Below, piece after piece: positions 10,334 through 20,921 of a stretch of DNA of 64,000 bases. The notes below the pieces were generated by a model. That model worked only from the letters and a program-made list of their open reading frames with translations, had not been told where the DNA came from and searched no databases. The first letter of the stretch is position 1. Each line of letters starts with the position of its first letter. The DNA is from Pictodentalium vernedei (taxonomy: Eukaryota > Mollusca > Scaphopoda > Dentaliida > Dentaliidae), in the NCBI GenBank assembly GCA_031216915.1, contig CM062289.1, positions 393,540,674 through 393,604,673 on the forward strand. The letters run 5' to 3'. Both the position numbers and the translations under genes were made by a program.

Positions 10334-10583
10334 TTAACCCTTTACCCAACGCAGACGGTTTCAAAATTTATTATTTGAAATATCATTTTTTTAAATATTT
10401 TCAAAAAATTTCAACAAAACCATATCATGTGACCCCTCTTTGGAACGAGCTCGACGAGCTCGTTCCAAAGAGTGGTCACATGATATGGTTTTGTTGAAAG
10501 TTTTCGAAAAATAATATTTTTTCAGCTGCTGAATTTGCATATTACGCGGGCGGATGCGGGCTATTCGTTGGGTAAAGGGTTAA
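10334..10583 (+). mobile_element. TTAA MITE, subfamily A
   Basis: The copy is complete with TTAA at 10334-10337 and 10580-10583. The left arm is CCCTTTACCCAACGCAGACG and the centre is TTTGGAACGAGCTCGACGAG. Confidence 0.95.
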
Positions 10584-10659
10584 TACATGTATACTATTAT
10601 ATTATTATGCTGCGAAATAAAGCATTTAAATTCAAATTCAATGGGGGCGTTAAATGACT

Positions 10660-10855
10660 GTCGTCTGTGTGAAGAGAGACACACTCCGTGCAGACTAAAG
10701 ATCCCTTCGTAGTATTCGAGAAGAGCAAGGCCACCACGTTGCCGCTACGAAGGTCATCCAACACACCTGAGCCACTGAGCCAAGGAGAGCCGTTAATATA
10801 AGCTACAAAACTTGTAAAACAAACAAGATTAAATAAATAAATTAAAATAAATAAT
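10660..10855 (+). mobile_element. SINE family 2, 3' part
   Basis: This matches the reverse complement of 23330-23510: CTTCGTAGTATTCGAGAAG, GCCGCTACGAAGGTCA, GCCAAGGAGAG, GTTAATATAAG, then an AAATAAAT tail. The head is missing here; see 9739-9895. Confidence 0.65.
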
Positions 10856-11232
10856 TTCTCCAATCAGCACGTTTTCGTCTGTATTAAATATCGATTCACT
10901 CTTTCTATATAAACCATATATTTTCTCACGAGACTGATTTGTCCCCTGGACTTACGTCACATACAGTCTGTTATAGAAACAAACAGGTCGGGTACCCATT
11001 TCGGGCAGTTGGGGCCCAGCACGACCTATTTGGAGTTCAGTACGCGTTAATTAAACAACAAGTTGTGTAACGGCTACTACGTGCATATTGGAATTACCCA
11101 CAAAGAAATTTTCAAGAAGATGTTTTTTTTTAACTATAATTCCAACTGACTAATTTTCCAACTATACATCTCGACGATGTAATTGGAATATAGTATCTGT
11201 CGAGACATGAGGTCATATACATAGGCCTACCT

Positions 11233-12057
11233 CATCAACTCTCTACATCAATTAAAGCATCCTTAATAATAGAAGACAATGGAATCACCCCCAATAAAGT
11301 AGTTCGGAACTTGGGCTACTTCCTGGATGAGAATCTTACTTGCGACAGACATGTCAATCATATCTGCCGCACGTCTTTTTTCCACCTGCGAAATATCAGT
11401 AAGATAAGGGCAACTATTGATAGGATAACTGCAGAACAACTCATCCATGCATTCGTCACCAGTCGTCTTGACTACTGTAATTCTTTGCTGCATGGGTGCA
11501 AAAATTCACTTATTGACAAACTCCAATATATTCAGAATTGTGCTGCCGGGATCCTCACTCAAAATAGTAAGTTCTGCCGAATCAGTCCGGTCCTCAAAAC
11601 CCTTCATTGGCTCCCAATCCAGCAAAGGATAAAATATAAAATACAACTTATTACATACAAATGTATTAACGGCCTGGCTCCGGAATATTTATCTACACTT
11701 GTTAAGCCCTATACCCCAGTCAGAAATCTCCGCTCCTCTGAACCCTATACTCTAGTGGTACCAAAGTCTAAACTTGCAACAGCAGGTGACAGAGCTTTCA
11801 TATGTGCCGCACCGGCTCTCTGGAACTCTATCCCAGTGCATCTAAAATCTGTATTGACCACAAATCAATTTTAGTCCGGTCTCAAAACCCATTTGTACGA
11901 ACAGGCCTTTATCTGTTGATTTTGTAATTCCTTTATCTGTTGATTTTGTAATTCCTGATCATTACACATAGTTTTATGAGCACGTGTGCGCGTGTGTGTG
12001 TGTCAGTTACTTTTGTAAAGCCATAGAGCACAATGTGGATTTTGGGCGTAAACATCA

Positions 12058-12125
<68 letters not shown>
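11233..12125 (+). mobile_element. CR1/Jockey-type LINE, 3' fragment with (ATT)n tail
   Basis: An open frame from about 11233 to 11874 reads NLGYFLDENLTCDRHVNHI, LDYCNSLLHG, LHWLPIQQRIKYKIQLITYK and LWNSIPVHLK, the C-terminal block of LINE ORF2. An in-frame TAG at 11872 is followed by a further matching segment (SGLKTHLYEQAFIC), so the copy carries a nonsense mutation. The 3' UTR leads into ATT repeats at 12055-12125 with one phase slip. It lies in the GRL intron in the same orientation as the gene. Confidence 0.85.
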
Positions 12126-12126
<1 letters not shown>

Positions 12127-12230
12127 GCCCAAATCAGGCTTACATCCCCCTCCCCCCCCCCCCCCCCGCCACACACACACATACCACAATCAGTCATCTC
12201 CGCGGCGCCCACTGTCTTCGCCCACGGAAC

Positions 12231-12919
12231 CAGAGGCGGACTAACCACTTGGTTCACCGAGAAACTTCCCGGTGGGCCCCCTATTGGGGGACCCCTGGGG
12301 CCCCAAAATTGAATGTGTTAAACCCATTCTAACTCTTAGGGTTTGATTTTAACACTCAAAGTGCAATGCTTTAAGCACTTAGACATTACAATCGTCAGAC
12401 ATCTGAAACTTGAATGGATGGCACTTCCCATGTGTCTAGCATTGGTGGTTCTTTCAGAATCGTCCATAATTTGATTTGCGCTTGGTAGGTACATAATTAA
12501 AAGGACACAACGCAGATGACGCAGAACTTGACAGGTGTTACAATAATACCACTTGACAAGTGTAATGTCGCGACACTAAAAAGGAAACACCGCAGATGAC
12601 GCGGATCAGGCCCGAACTCTCGAGAGTTCGGGCCTGATCCGCGTCATCTGCGGTGTTTCCTTTTAAGTGTCGCGACATTACACTTGTCAAGTGGTATTAT
12701 TGTAACATCTGTCAAGTTCCTGGATATCTACACTTGAACAAAGTGCTAGTTCAGCACTTAGTAAGTGTTAAATACAGCACTTCAAGTGTATTTTTTAACA
12801 CTTTAGTTTTTAGCGTTTAAGTATAGCGTTCTTTCAGTTCGAAAAATCTAAATTTTCTCCGGGTCGGGGCCCCCCTTGGTGCATTTTCCGGTAACTTTTC
12901 TTGGCCCAGTCCGCTTCTG
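12231..12919. mobile_element. hAT-type non-autonomous element with perfect 8-bp duplication
   Basis: The ends are inverted repeats CAGAGGCGGACTAACC and the complement of CAGAAGCGGACTGGGCC. The 8-bp direct repeats CACGGAAC (12223-12230 and 12920-12927) are identical. CAG-starting ends and an 8-bp duplication are the hAT signature. There is no transposase frame. The middle is occupied by a long palindrome (12529-12722). Confidence 0.85.
12529..12722. repeat. Near-perfect 194-bp palindrome
   Basis: The arms of about 95 bp read inward from AACTTGACAGGTGTTACAAT to GGGCCTGATCC..., meeting at GAACTCTCGAGAGTTC. A few indels distinguish the arms. It is part of the hAT-type element around it, and may be an independent foldback insertion within it. 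Confidence 0.85.
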
Positions 12920-13759
12920 CACGGAACATCTGATGCGTTTGACGTTTGCTTAATTTGAAAACGACTTTTTGAGATATCGTGATTGAGGGGTTGTACCCCC
13001 AAACGTCACGATAGAAATGTTATGATAAAGCGTGTTGGTTTGCCGTTATAGAATGGTAGAGTGCAAATCTTTTATCACTTTTTCTGTCTGAATTCATTTT
13101 TCTGACAAGCTTTTACAATATGGATTTGATCTTTGAAAAGTGATTTGAACGAAGGAGTACTAAGGCAGACAAGTCTCACAGTTATTTGCTGTAATAAAAT
13201 AAGTTGGAAATGCAATGACCTTGAGGGCTAAAATTATGATTTTTTAACGCATGATTATTTCAACGCGATTTTATAATTTCTAGGTCATAGCTACGAATAC
13301 TAATGCTTTTGCAGTTTGGATTTGATATTTGAAAAGTGGTTTGTACAAAGGTGTACTGGATCGATTCACGGTTGCTCAGTGCAATAATTTAAATTTTAAA
13401 AAGGCAATGACATTGAAGGTGAAAATTATGAATCAAACATCATTCCCCATCAAAATAGGCTGATTAGCATAATTACAGCCCACAGACAGAGATTTCTAAT
13501 TTTATATTAATCCATTCAGTTGTAATATTGCGTTTTTTCCCCAATCTGACGTTTTTATAATCACACCGCAAGGCATTACCTTTCATGATTGACGATATTG
13601 TTAAATTGTTCAACCAAATTTGACTCGTACCATTATTCTCTTAGCTGGAGTGATTCTACTATCACAACAATCTATAAAAAACGAGACAGAAATAATCCTG
13701 ACAACTACAGGGTCATCGCCCTAAGTTGTGCATTTAGGAAGCTGTTTAACAAAATTACA

Positions 13760-14126
13760 GGGGGCGCGGTGGCTCAGTTGGTAGAGGTGCAGGCTGCAAG
13801 CCGAGAGGTCCTCGGTTCGAATCCCACCTGCGGCAACCGCGTTGTGTCCTTGGGTAAGACACTTCACCCCGATTGCCTACATGGGGGCACGATGACGCTG
13901 TGTACTGAGGCGTACTGGACGTCGATGGTGCGCATGTCTTCAACCAATCTAACCCTGCCTGTGCTGTGGTGCAGAGTTCAGAGTTACGATGTTGGAGAGC
14001 TGGCAGCTGCTCGTCGTTGCTCGGTGGTTCTCTCCGGGTACTCCGGCTTCCTCCACCTGTTAAACTGTCACGGTCATGCATAAGTATGTGACCTTAAAAC
14101 ACCAATAAATAAATAAATATATAAAT
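13760..14126 (+). mobile_element. tRNA-headed SINE, type 1, with 12-bp duplication
   Basis: The head is GGGGGCGCGGTGGCTCAG with TTGGTAGAG (box A) and box B GGTTCGAATCCCA. The common body includes GTGTCCTTGGGTAAGACACT, and the tail is AACACCAATAAATAAATA. The direct repeats AACAAAATTACA at 13748-13759 and 14127-14138 are perfect. This is the best reference copy of the type in the window. Confidence 0.95.
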
Positions 14127-14300
14127 AACAAAATTACAAACCGCAGAATTAATGATTTTTTAGAAGATAATAACTTAATTAGTGAAAATCATTTGGATTT
14201 CGAGAAAAATGTAATACGATGGACAGTGTGTTTGTTCTGAAGTCTGCAATTAACAAATATAAGGAGCTAAAGAAACCATTATACGCTGTGTTTGTGGTCT

Positions 14301-14534
14301 TTAACACTTTGAACCCTAGCGGCCGTTTTTCCGGCCAGCAACATGATACGTCATAAGGTCATTAAATAGGATGGCTGTTCAGTAAATGTGGACCAATCAA
14401 TATTTTCAACGTGCAGCCCCGAGGCTGCACGTTGAAAATATTGATTCGTCTACCACAAATAATGAATATGGACTCTTCCAATTGCTGCCATTGAACTGGC
14501 ATGGAAGATATACCACTAGGGTTCAAAGGGTTAA
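14301..14534. mobile_element. TTAA MITE, family C
   Basis: TTAA lies at 14301-14304 and 14531-14534. The ends are CACTTTGAACCCTAG and CTAGGGTTCAAAGGG. A central palindrome (CAATATTTTCAACGTGCAGC / GCTGCACGTTGAAAATATTG) is present. Relatives are at 31139-31376 and a right half at about 58130-58250. It interrupts the LINE reading frame exactly at TTAA. Confidence 0.9.
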
Positions 14535-14971
14535 GAAAGCGTTCGACACTGTGGATCGATCAATACTTTTTGAAAAAAAAAGAATTGGAATCACAGGACC
14601 TGTTTCACAAATAATAGAACCGCTCTATCGATCAAGCCACTACTGCATAAAAATAAATCGGGGTATTGGACCACCCCTGTTATCAACAATTGGCGTGAGG
14701 CAGGGATGTATCATTTTGCCGACATTGTTTAAGATATTTATAGATGACATCAGTGGGATTTTTGATAAACACTGTGATCCAATAAACTTGAACAGCCATA
14801 AATTGACTAGTTTATACCCATGTTGCCCATTTTAGATGACTTCTACCCCAAGCATTGGTGAGTAGGCCCTATTTTACAAGTAAAACAGAGCTTGTTTACC
14901 ACAGCAAACGAACAGTGCTACACTTCGCGGGGTTCCCACGGGGATGCACTGCATCTTTTGTAAAAGAAAGT

Positions 14972-15066
14972 TACAAAGCCATAATCTGCGGCTTAATTTT
15001 GTCTAATAACATGCGTTGCATGTTATTAGACAAAATTACGCCGCAAATGATGGCTTTCTGACTTTC
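14972..15066. repeat. Inverted repeat
   Basis: Arms of about 45 bp (AGTTACAAAGCCATAATCTG to AATAACATGCG, then the complement) meet at GCATGCGTTGCATG-type sequence near 15012-15019. The family is not recognised. Confidence 0.7.
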
Positions 15067-15194
15067 CTTTTTCAAGACATTTCATAGTTGAGACATATAT
15101 CTTTAGACCATCTAAACATAATCGTATTGGTCACCTTTTTAAGTCCATAATCATTAGAGCATTTTTCGGATTTGATAGATGCTTTCATGCAACT

Positions 15195-15544
15195 CAGTGG
15201 CAGCGCCACAGGAGGGCATATGGGCCCCCACTTTTCTGTCGCCCCCCCCCCCCCCCCAAAAAAAAATATCAAACTTCAAATTGCTATCTGACTGTAGTTT
15301 TCTCGCCCAATATCACACCCGCAAACGACACACAACAATACATGCGTCAGGTGTTGTAGAAACGCTCACATATCGCTCTAGGGCGCCCAAATATGAAAAT
15401 TCCCTAGACCCCCCACAAACTGGAGGGTGACAACCTCCTCCTCTACCCCGCGGCCTTCGGGATATGCCTTAGGCATCTCGACCTTGAACCCCCCACTTCT
15501 TACTTAGGCCCCCTCCCTAAATTTAAATCCTGGCGCCGCCAGTG
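15195..15544. mobile_element. Probable hAT-type element
   Basis: The ends are CAGTGGCAGCGCCACAGG and the complement of CACTGGCGGCGCCAGG. The flanking 8-mers are ATGCAACT and ACCCAACT (6 of 8 identical). A C-run and A-run (15241-15268) lie near the left end. There is no transposase frame. Confidence 0.6.
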
Positions 15545-15786
15545 ACCCAACTAAACTTCTCCGATACACATTCAACCTTTAGCATCGTATCAACTGACGT
15601 AAGTTATAACTCCAATATTTTGAGTGTTCGTGGTGTTCGCGGGGAAGCCGCGACGTTCGGATAGCTGAACTAAGAGAGAGGGAAACTTCGGGCTTTATGA
15701 AAAAATGAGAAACAATACCATAATCAGAAAACTGTAACAGATCAGAGAACATTTTGAAATTATTTATTTTTGGTTTAATAAATAAA

Positions 15787-16163
15787 GAGGTTATTTCTTG
15801 GTTAGTTTCATATTGACCGAGATATCAGCTCTCGGTAACTTCAACTCCGCCTTCGACCATCGGTCTCTGACTGATATGATGTTACCTAGGGCAGATATCT
15901 GAGTCAATATGAAACTAGTAATAACCTCCACATATTTGAGATTGTTTCAAATAATTCATTCACCAAAGCGAGGTCATATTCTTCCTCCAGAATGCATAAA
16001 TAGAGAGTAATCGCTTGACTGGACTGGTTACGTGAAATAATTCAGGAGAGGTGAGGGACGTTGTACAAACACGAGGGCGCGAATGCGCACGAGTGTTTTA
16101 CAATATAGTCCCTCGCCTCGAATGAATTATTTCACGTAACCAGTCCAGTCAAGCTATTACTCT
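15787..16163. repeat. Two adjacent foldback repeats
   Basis: The first (15787-15928) has arms GAGGTTATT...AGTTTCATATTGA with a loop of about 60 bp. The second (16013-16163) has arms of about 55 bp running from AGAGTAATCGCTTGACTGGA to GAGGTGAGGGAC. They are not the same family. No coding sequence occurs between 15545 and 16200. Confidence 0.75.
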
Positions 16164-16200
16164 GTTTATTATTTTTGATTATTAGCAATAATTATATTAT

Positions 16201-16451
16201 TTATCCCTTTATCTAACGTAACGGCCAAAAACGACCAGCGCTATTCTCAAAACTCGCCAATTAATTTTCATTATTTTTTTCATTTTTTGTCTCTAAAACA
16301 TAGGTTATGACCCCTGATTGGAACGAGCTCGTTGAGCTCGTTCCAATGAGGGGTCATAACCTATGTTTTTGGGATAAAAAATGAAAATAATAGTTATTCA
16401 AGAATTGTTTTTGCAAGTGTCGTCTGCTTTTCATGCTAGGTAAAGGCTTAA
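16201..16451 (+). mobile_element. TTAA MITE, subfamily B
   Basis: The left junction is TTAT (one change from TTAA) and the right junction is TTAA at 16448-16451. It has arms CCCTTTATCTAACGTAACGG and GTCGTCTGCTTTTCATGC, and centre ATTGGAACGAGCTCGTTGAG. It lies 375 bp upstream of the terminal GRL exon, inside the intron. Confidence 0.85.
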
Positions 16452-16825
16452 AAAAACAAAAACAATGAAGTTCCCATTACACCCACGGCAAAGCTTCTTC
16501 GTTTGCGCGCACGGATACATGACACAATTGTTTATTGCATAATTCACTTGTGAAGTTATCGTTTATAATCAAACCCGGAAATCCCAGTAAATCACACTTT
16601 GGAAAGAAATAAAAATTAAATATTTTTGGTCCTTAATGAAACGGATAGAGTCCAACCCGTACCGCCCACTAGATTTTCATATGGGCACCCTCCCTTAAAT
16701 ATAAGCCACTGTGTCGGAGATCATTGGATGGGGTTTGGGGGGTTTTCAGGGTTATTGTTCGTGCCAATTGAAGTGAAAGCGCTATATTTTATGTTTATTA
16801 AATAATTCTTATTTTATCTTTTCAG

Positions 16826-16954
16826 ATATTTGCTTCATTGATCACTTATTTTGTGGTTCTGATGCAGTTTAATATGCCACCGGCAGCTTGCCAGTGTACA
16901 TTTCCGGGTCTTGTTAACGGTACAACAGTTAACACAACCACTACCGTTTCGTGA
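16826..16954 (+). CDS. GRL gene, terminal exon
   Basis: The acceptor is TTATTTTATCTTTTCAG. The phase-0 frame reads IFASLITYFVVLMQFN, then a tail of about 26 residues and a TGA at 16952-16954. TYFVVLMQF is the TM7 signature (TYhhhhhQF) that defines the GR/GRL superfamily, so this is the C-terminal exon. The tail contains two N-glycosylation sequons (NGT, NTT), which fits an extracellular C-terminus as in insect receptors of this superfamily. It joins in phase to the 8222-8311 exon. I see no AATAAA in the next 350 bases. Confidence 0.85.
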   Translation: MFASLITYFVVLMQFNMPPAACQCTFPGLVNGTTVNTTTTVS

Positions 16955-18020
16955 TTATCACGTTGGCCACATTCCTTGTTTTTCATAAATGGCGGGCAAG
17001 TCTATTCAATATTTTGCAAGATGGAACAAAAAAAAAACAACAAAAAACACAGTCACCATTTGCATTTAGCAGCATCCAAAATGGGTGTCTTGTGAATTTC
17101 ATCGTTATTTATGCGTTAGCACACGACATTTTGAATATGCAGCCTCTTCTACAAGCATTACTCACCAACTCGTACAAGCGAGGAGAAACACCACGTACTG
17201 CTCAAGACGTGTGACCTAAGAGTTGATTCTTGTCAATGTTCTGGCAGACGACACTTGACAGGGAACAACCTCTCCGATTTTACACTCCCTCTCTCTGTCT
17301 CTCTCTTTCTCTCCCTGTCTCTCTGTTTCTCTCTCTCTGTCTCATTTTCCGGACCATCAGTGACAGAGCACCTGGTGTAGTAGACTCAACTTCAAGTTTC
17401 TAGCGCTGAACCAATGTCATGGATTCTCATTGCCACGAACTTCTTGTCATTTACCGAGCATGTTTCTAAATGCTTCTTCTAAATATAGTCCCAACTTTAC
17501 AGTTTATAAGGACGTTTCCGGAGCTTCAAATCGACGGAGTGAAATGCTGTTTTGGCAAATCAAACTATAGAAGATGGCGTGAGTGGAAGTACGGGTGAAT
17601 TGTATAGTAGATATATTATTGGCTAGAGGATTTGTGGAATGGTAGACCGAAGGCAGTTTAGTCAGGGTACATTTACCCTGACCGTCAAAGAGGGACAATG
17701 AGTATTTTCAACATACTGGACACAGATAGATTAAGGAACTGGACATTCCCATTGCGGGGAAATTGACACAAAAGGAGGTGACAAAGTTGTGATCAACTGC
17801 ACATTGGTCTCAAATATACGCGAGTGGGTTTGCACTCTAATTTTACGTTGGAACAAAAAATGCATGGGCGTTTTTAAGATTCACCAGTAACAACACGGTT
17901 CAAGAATTCGTTTCATCAACGTCAAAATCCCGACTTATTCATATCTTACGTTGCAACATTGAGTCCATTTTTGCGGGTGTTGAACAAATTGACACTGTTC
18001 AAAGACATACATACACAGAA
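16955..18020. other. Intergenic stretch, little recognisable
   Basis: This holds a possible 3' UTR of the GRL gene, a CT-rich low-complexity tract (17282-17345) and a short hairpin AGTCAGGGTAC / GTACCCTGAC-like at 17660-17688. No gene is seen. Confidence 0.4.
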
Positions 18021-18163
18021 CGACACACGCGTGTGGATGGTTTAGTCGATAGGGCACGAGTGCGAGCGCAGAAGGATAAAACACGAGGCCACAGGCCTCG
18101 AGTTTTATCCTTGCGCGTTGGCACAAGTGCCATATAAATGAACCCGTTCACCCGCGTGTGCCA
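18021..18163. repeat. Foldback repeat
   Basis: The inner palindrome is strong (GAAGGATAAAACACGAGGCC / GGCCTCGAGTTTTATCCTT). The outer arms GACACACGCGTG and CGCGTGTGCC are weaker. Confidence 0.7.
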
Positions 18164-18237
18164 TTCTTTTATTATTGCACGACTTCACGTCTATAAAAGC
18201 AATTATTAGAAGGAAAGTCAGCAATTAATTTGCCAAC

Positions 18238-18290
18238 TCGCCCCCTGAGCTCCAATGTGTTATATGTGTCAGTATCAACAAAAGAACACA
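18238..18290. repeat. Half copy of foldback repeat F
   Basis: GCCCCCTGAGCTCCAATGTG continues as one arm of the repeats at 1145 and 51295; the second arm is lost. The following 18291-18738 shows nothing recognisable. Confidence 0.5.
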
Positions 18291-18752
18291 TTTTATCACC
18301 AAGCAAATTTGCGAGGGGAATCCGTGTTACTATTTTCAGCTATCGTTAGAGATTCAAATTGTAACTGCGGTGCACGATTTGTATAAAATTCCGGTGAAAT
18401 TTCTATTTAAAAATAGTCCGTCAACGATTTCCGTTCGGCACACGTGTGCGGAACGGATTTTTATTTTCCGTATGGTTTAGTGTTGCTGTAGATTTCATAG
18501 AACAGGCGTGTAATAAAAACATTGTTTTCATTTTTAAATGGTGGTTATTTTAATGTTTTATTTTTTATGCACTTCCTAAGTTTTATCTTCTCTTCTGTCC
18601 AGGCAAATGAAACAATATGCAAAAGAACTGTATGTTTATAAACATCAAACAATGATTTGCGTAGTTTCACTTCAAACATTTTCGATGCATGTCTCATCTA
18701 AACTTGATGTAATCCCGGTTTTAGTATTTTGATGTCGTGCGTTTGATGATTA

Positions 18753-19029
18753 TTATTTATTTATTTATTGGTGTTTAAGGTCACATATTTCTGCACAATG
18801 GCTAATCATGACCGCGACAGTTTTACGGGTGGAGGAAACCGGAGTACCCGGAGAGAGCCACCGAGCAACGACGAGCAGCTGTCAGCTCCCCAACATACGA
18901 ACTCCACACAAGCAGGGTTAGCATTGGTTGAAGACAGGTGCCTCATCGACGTGAAGTACGCCTTAGTACACAACGTCACCGTGCCCCCACGTAGGCAATG
19001 GGGGTGAAGTGTCTTGCCCAAGGACACAA
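18753..19029 (-). mobile_element. 5'-truncated SINE with 14-bp duplication
   Basis: The tail (TTATTTATTTATTGGTGTTTA on the + strand) and body are present, but the tRNA head is missing, as in 5' truncation during target-primed reverse transcription. The direct repeats GCGTTTGATGATTA at 18739-18752 and 19030-19043 are perfect. Confidence 0.95.
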
Positions 19030-19077
19030 GCGTTTGATGATTAAAATTCTAATAGAATGTTAACCATAAAACTACAC

Positions 19078-19325
19078 TCAACCATTTACCAATTCACAAG
19101 ATGTCAAAACGTGTTTGTTTCAATGAGTTTTGTTTCAAATGTTTCAAAAAATTTCAATGTAACCATATCATGTGACCCTTCTTTGGAACGAGCTCGATAA
19201 GCTCGTTCCAATGAGGGGTTCACATGATATGGTTTCGTTGAAATTTTTTGAAACATATTTTGTTTAAAACACTCAATTTGTAGATCACTCGGTGGGTGCG
19301 TCCGATTCGTTATGTAAAGAGTTTA
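19078..19325 (+). mobile_element. Degenerate subfamily-A MITE
   Basis: The centre CCATATCATGTGACC...GGAACGAGCTCGATAAGC is clear. The ends (ACCATTTACC, CGTTATGTAAAGAGT) are mutated, and neither end retains an intact TTAA. Confidence 0.75.
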
Positions 19326-19558
19326 CCCCTGCACGCAGATGACAAAATCTTTCCACGTGGGAAACCCGGAAAGTGAAGCAGTCCTTGTTTATTGTGGTAA
19401 ACAGGCTCTCTTTTACTTTAAATAGGTCTCGGTAACCAGTGCCTGAGATGAAAGTTCTCTAAAATACGCAAAGTGGGAATAAACGATTGGCTGAAGTTGA
19501 CTTTATATACATGTTGCGGTCACGATTAGTCATTGCGCAGAAACAGCTGACCTGTAAC

Positions 19559-19559
19559 A

Positions 19560-19635
<76 letters not shown>

Positions 19636-19656
19636 AAATAAATAAATAAATAAATA
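19559..19656. repeat. (AAAT)n microsatellite
   Basis: About 24 tetranucleotide units occur with one slip. The motif equals the SINE tail repeat, so it may descend from a SINE tail on the + strand, although no body is left. A 41-bp hairpin (TTTGACAGAGCTCA / TGAGCTCTGTCAAA) follows at 19714-19754. Confidence 0.9.
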
Positions 19657-19754
19657 TGACAACATCTCAAACTGCAGATTTTACCACACTGCGTCTATAA
19701 ATTTCACCTTTCTATCTTGTTTGACAGAGCTCATTGAGCTCTGTCAAACAAGAT

Positions 19755-20662
19755 TGAAATGGTTAAATTCCCAATTGCGTTATGGAAAAAATTGTTAAGG
19801 TACGCAAGCTATTTTTTCGACTTACCGATTCAACACATTGCCAAAATGAAAGGTGTGATTACCAGTTATATCAATATAATTCAAGGAAGCGTTTACCACT
19901 GAATAGATTCCGTTTATTTGATTAAAATTTGAATCGATAATAACCGTTCAATGAAACTTCACTTAAAGGGAAAATAAAACGCGTTTTTGAAAATGATAAG
20001 TTGACCACTTCACAAAACCTTAATTTCCGTTATACAAAAGCAACCTCATGTTTTATATATCATTCGCCTGAAAGCGTTTTGTCCGATTAAATATATTAAC
20101 TCCATGGCGAGAATTTTCGGATATCTGAAAAACGCACCATTATATTTCATTCCGACCTGGTTAGGCGATCACTCACGGAAAATTACGAGCAATGTCATTT
20201 TTCATATTCGTCGAAATTAGCCTCCCCAAAGGGACTAAGGTGAACTTTTTACTTACGGAGGTCTCTTTATAGCTCACGCGTCAAATAAATCTATTTCAGA
20301 TTGCCGTTGTCGATAAGCGTGCTGTTGGTTTTATTGGATACATATCGGTAATTTATTTGAAATAATATAAAGTGTTTTTATATAATCATGTCCAAGTATT
20401 GTTAAAATAATGCACAATTGTAGTTTGTGGCGGTCATTTATTCGACCAGCAGCAAAGTAGAAATAGAAACCGAATGTATTCAGAAATGATGTTACGTGGA
20501 TTTGTTTACTTCCGACAACTTTCGGGTAACTTCGTTCATATCTTCGCAATGTCTTGTTTTCTGAAATTTCGTCTGCATTAAAGCTTTTCAATCACCGATT
20601 TAAGTAATTTTGCGTTGTTTATGATGTCTTACACTTTGAATACTGTGTTTTACAAGCTTATT
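19755..20662. other. Unannotated stretch
   Basis: I see no gene, RNA or repeat here beyond AT-rich single-copy-looking sequence. Confidence 0.4.
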
Positions 20663-20921
20663 TACAGTACGTGGAGAGTGGATTGTAACTAAAACACCCG
20701 CGGAGTGGAGTATCACCCAGAGTATCAGTTTCAAATTCTGTACATATGGACAAAAACACAAGCAAAGTTTCAGCCAATGGACCTCCGGGGTTAACCCGGA
20801 TGTCCATTGGCTGAAACTTTGCTTGTGATGGTTATGCTCTGCAACAAATTTGCAATTATTGCTCGGGTGGAATCTCCACTCTGCGGGTGATTTAATGATA
20901 ATGCACTCTCCACGTACTGTA
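20663..20921. mobile_element. Tc1/mariner-type MITE G, copy 1
   Basis: TA flanks ends CAGTACGTGGAGAGTGGATT and the complement of CAGTACGTGGAGAGTGCATT. The CAGT start and TA target fit Tc1/mariner. The centre is a palindrome (TTTCAGCCAATGGACCTCCG / complement). A second copy at 39389-39649 lies inside family E. Confidence 0.8.

Larger units (their letters stand above)
13589..14833 (+). mobile_element. LINE reverse transcriptase fragment split by a SINE and a TTAA MITE
   Basis: Three collinear pieces encode one RT. Piece 1 (to 13747) has IYKKRDRNNPDNYRVIALS and CAFRKLFNKI. Piece 2 (14139-14300) has NRRINDFLEDNNLISENH and, after a frameshift, VFVLKSAINKYKELKKPLYA. Piece 3 (14535-14833) has KKAFDTVDRSILFEK (motif A) and GVRQGCIILPTLFKIFIDD (motif B). 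Removing the SINE with one copy of its 12-bp duplication joins FNKIT to NRRIN in frame. Removing the MITE with one TTAA joins VVF to KKAFDTV in frame. No FADD motif follows; the copy is truncated at 3'. The 700 bp between the hAT-type element and this LINE (12928-13588) show nothing recognisable. Confidence 0.85.

Noticed and set aside
13760-13830. tRNA gene calls at SINE heads (also 3426, 34719, 60942, 9739)
   Set aside because: Box A and box B are present, but each is followed directly by the SINE body and tail with target duplications, and the cloverleaf 3' side is not complete.
18768-19007. Repeated open frames reading RDSFTGGG.RSTRREPPSN (also near 21749, 26783, 40000, 45594)
   Set aside because: These are translations of the SINE body (GGGTGGAGGAAGCCGGAGTA region); the identity comes from repeat copies, not from a protein family.
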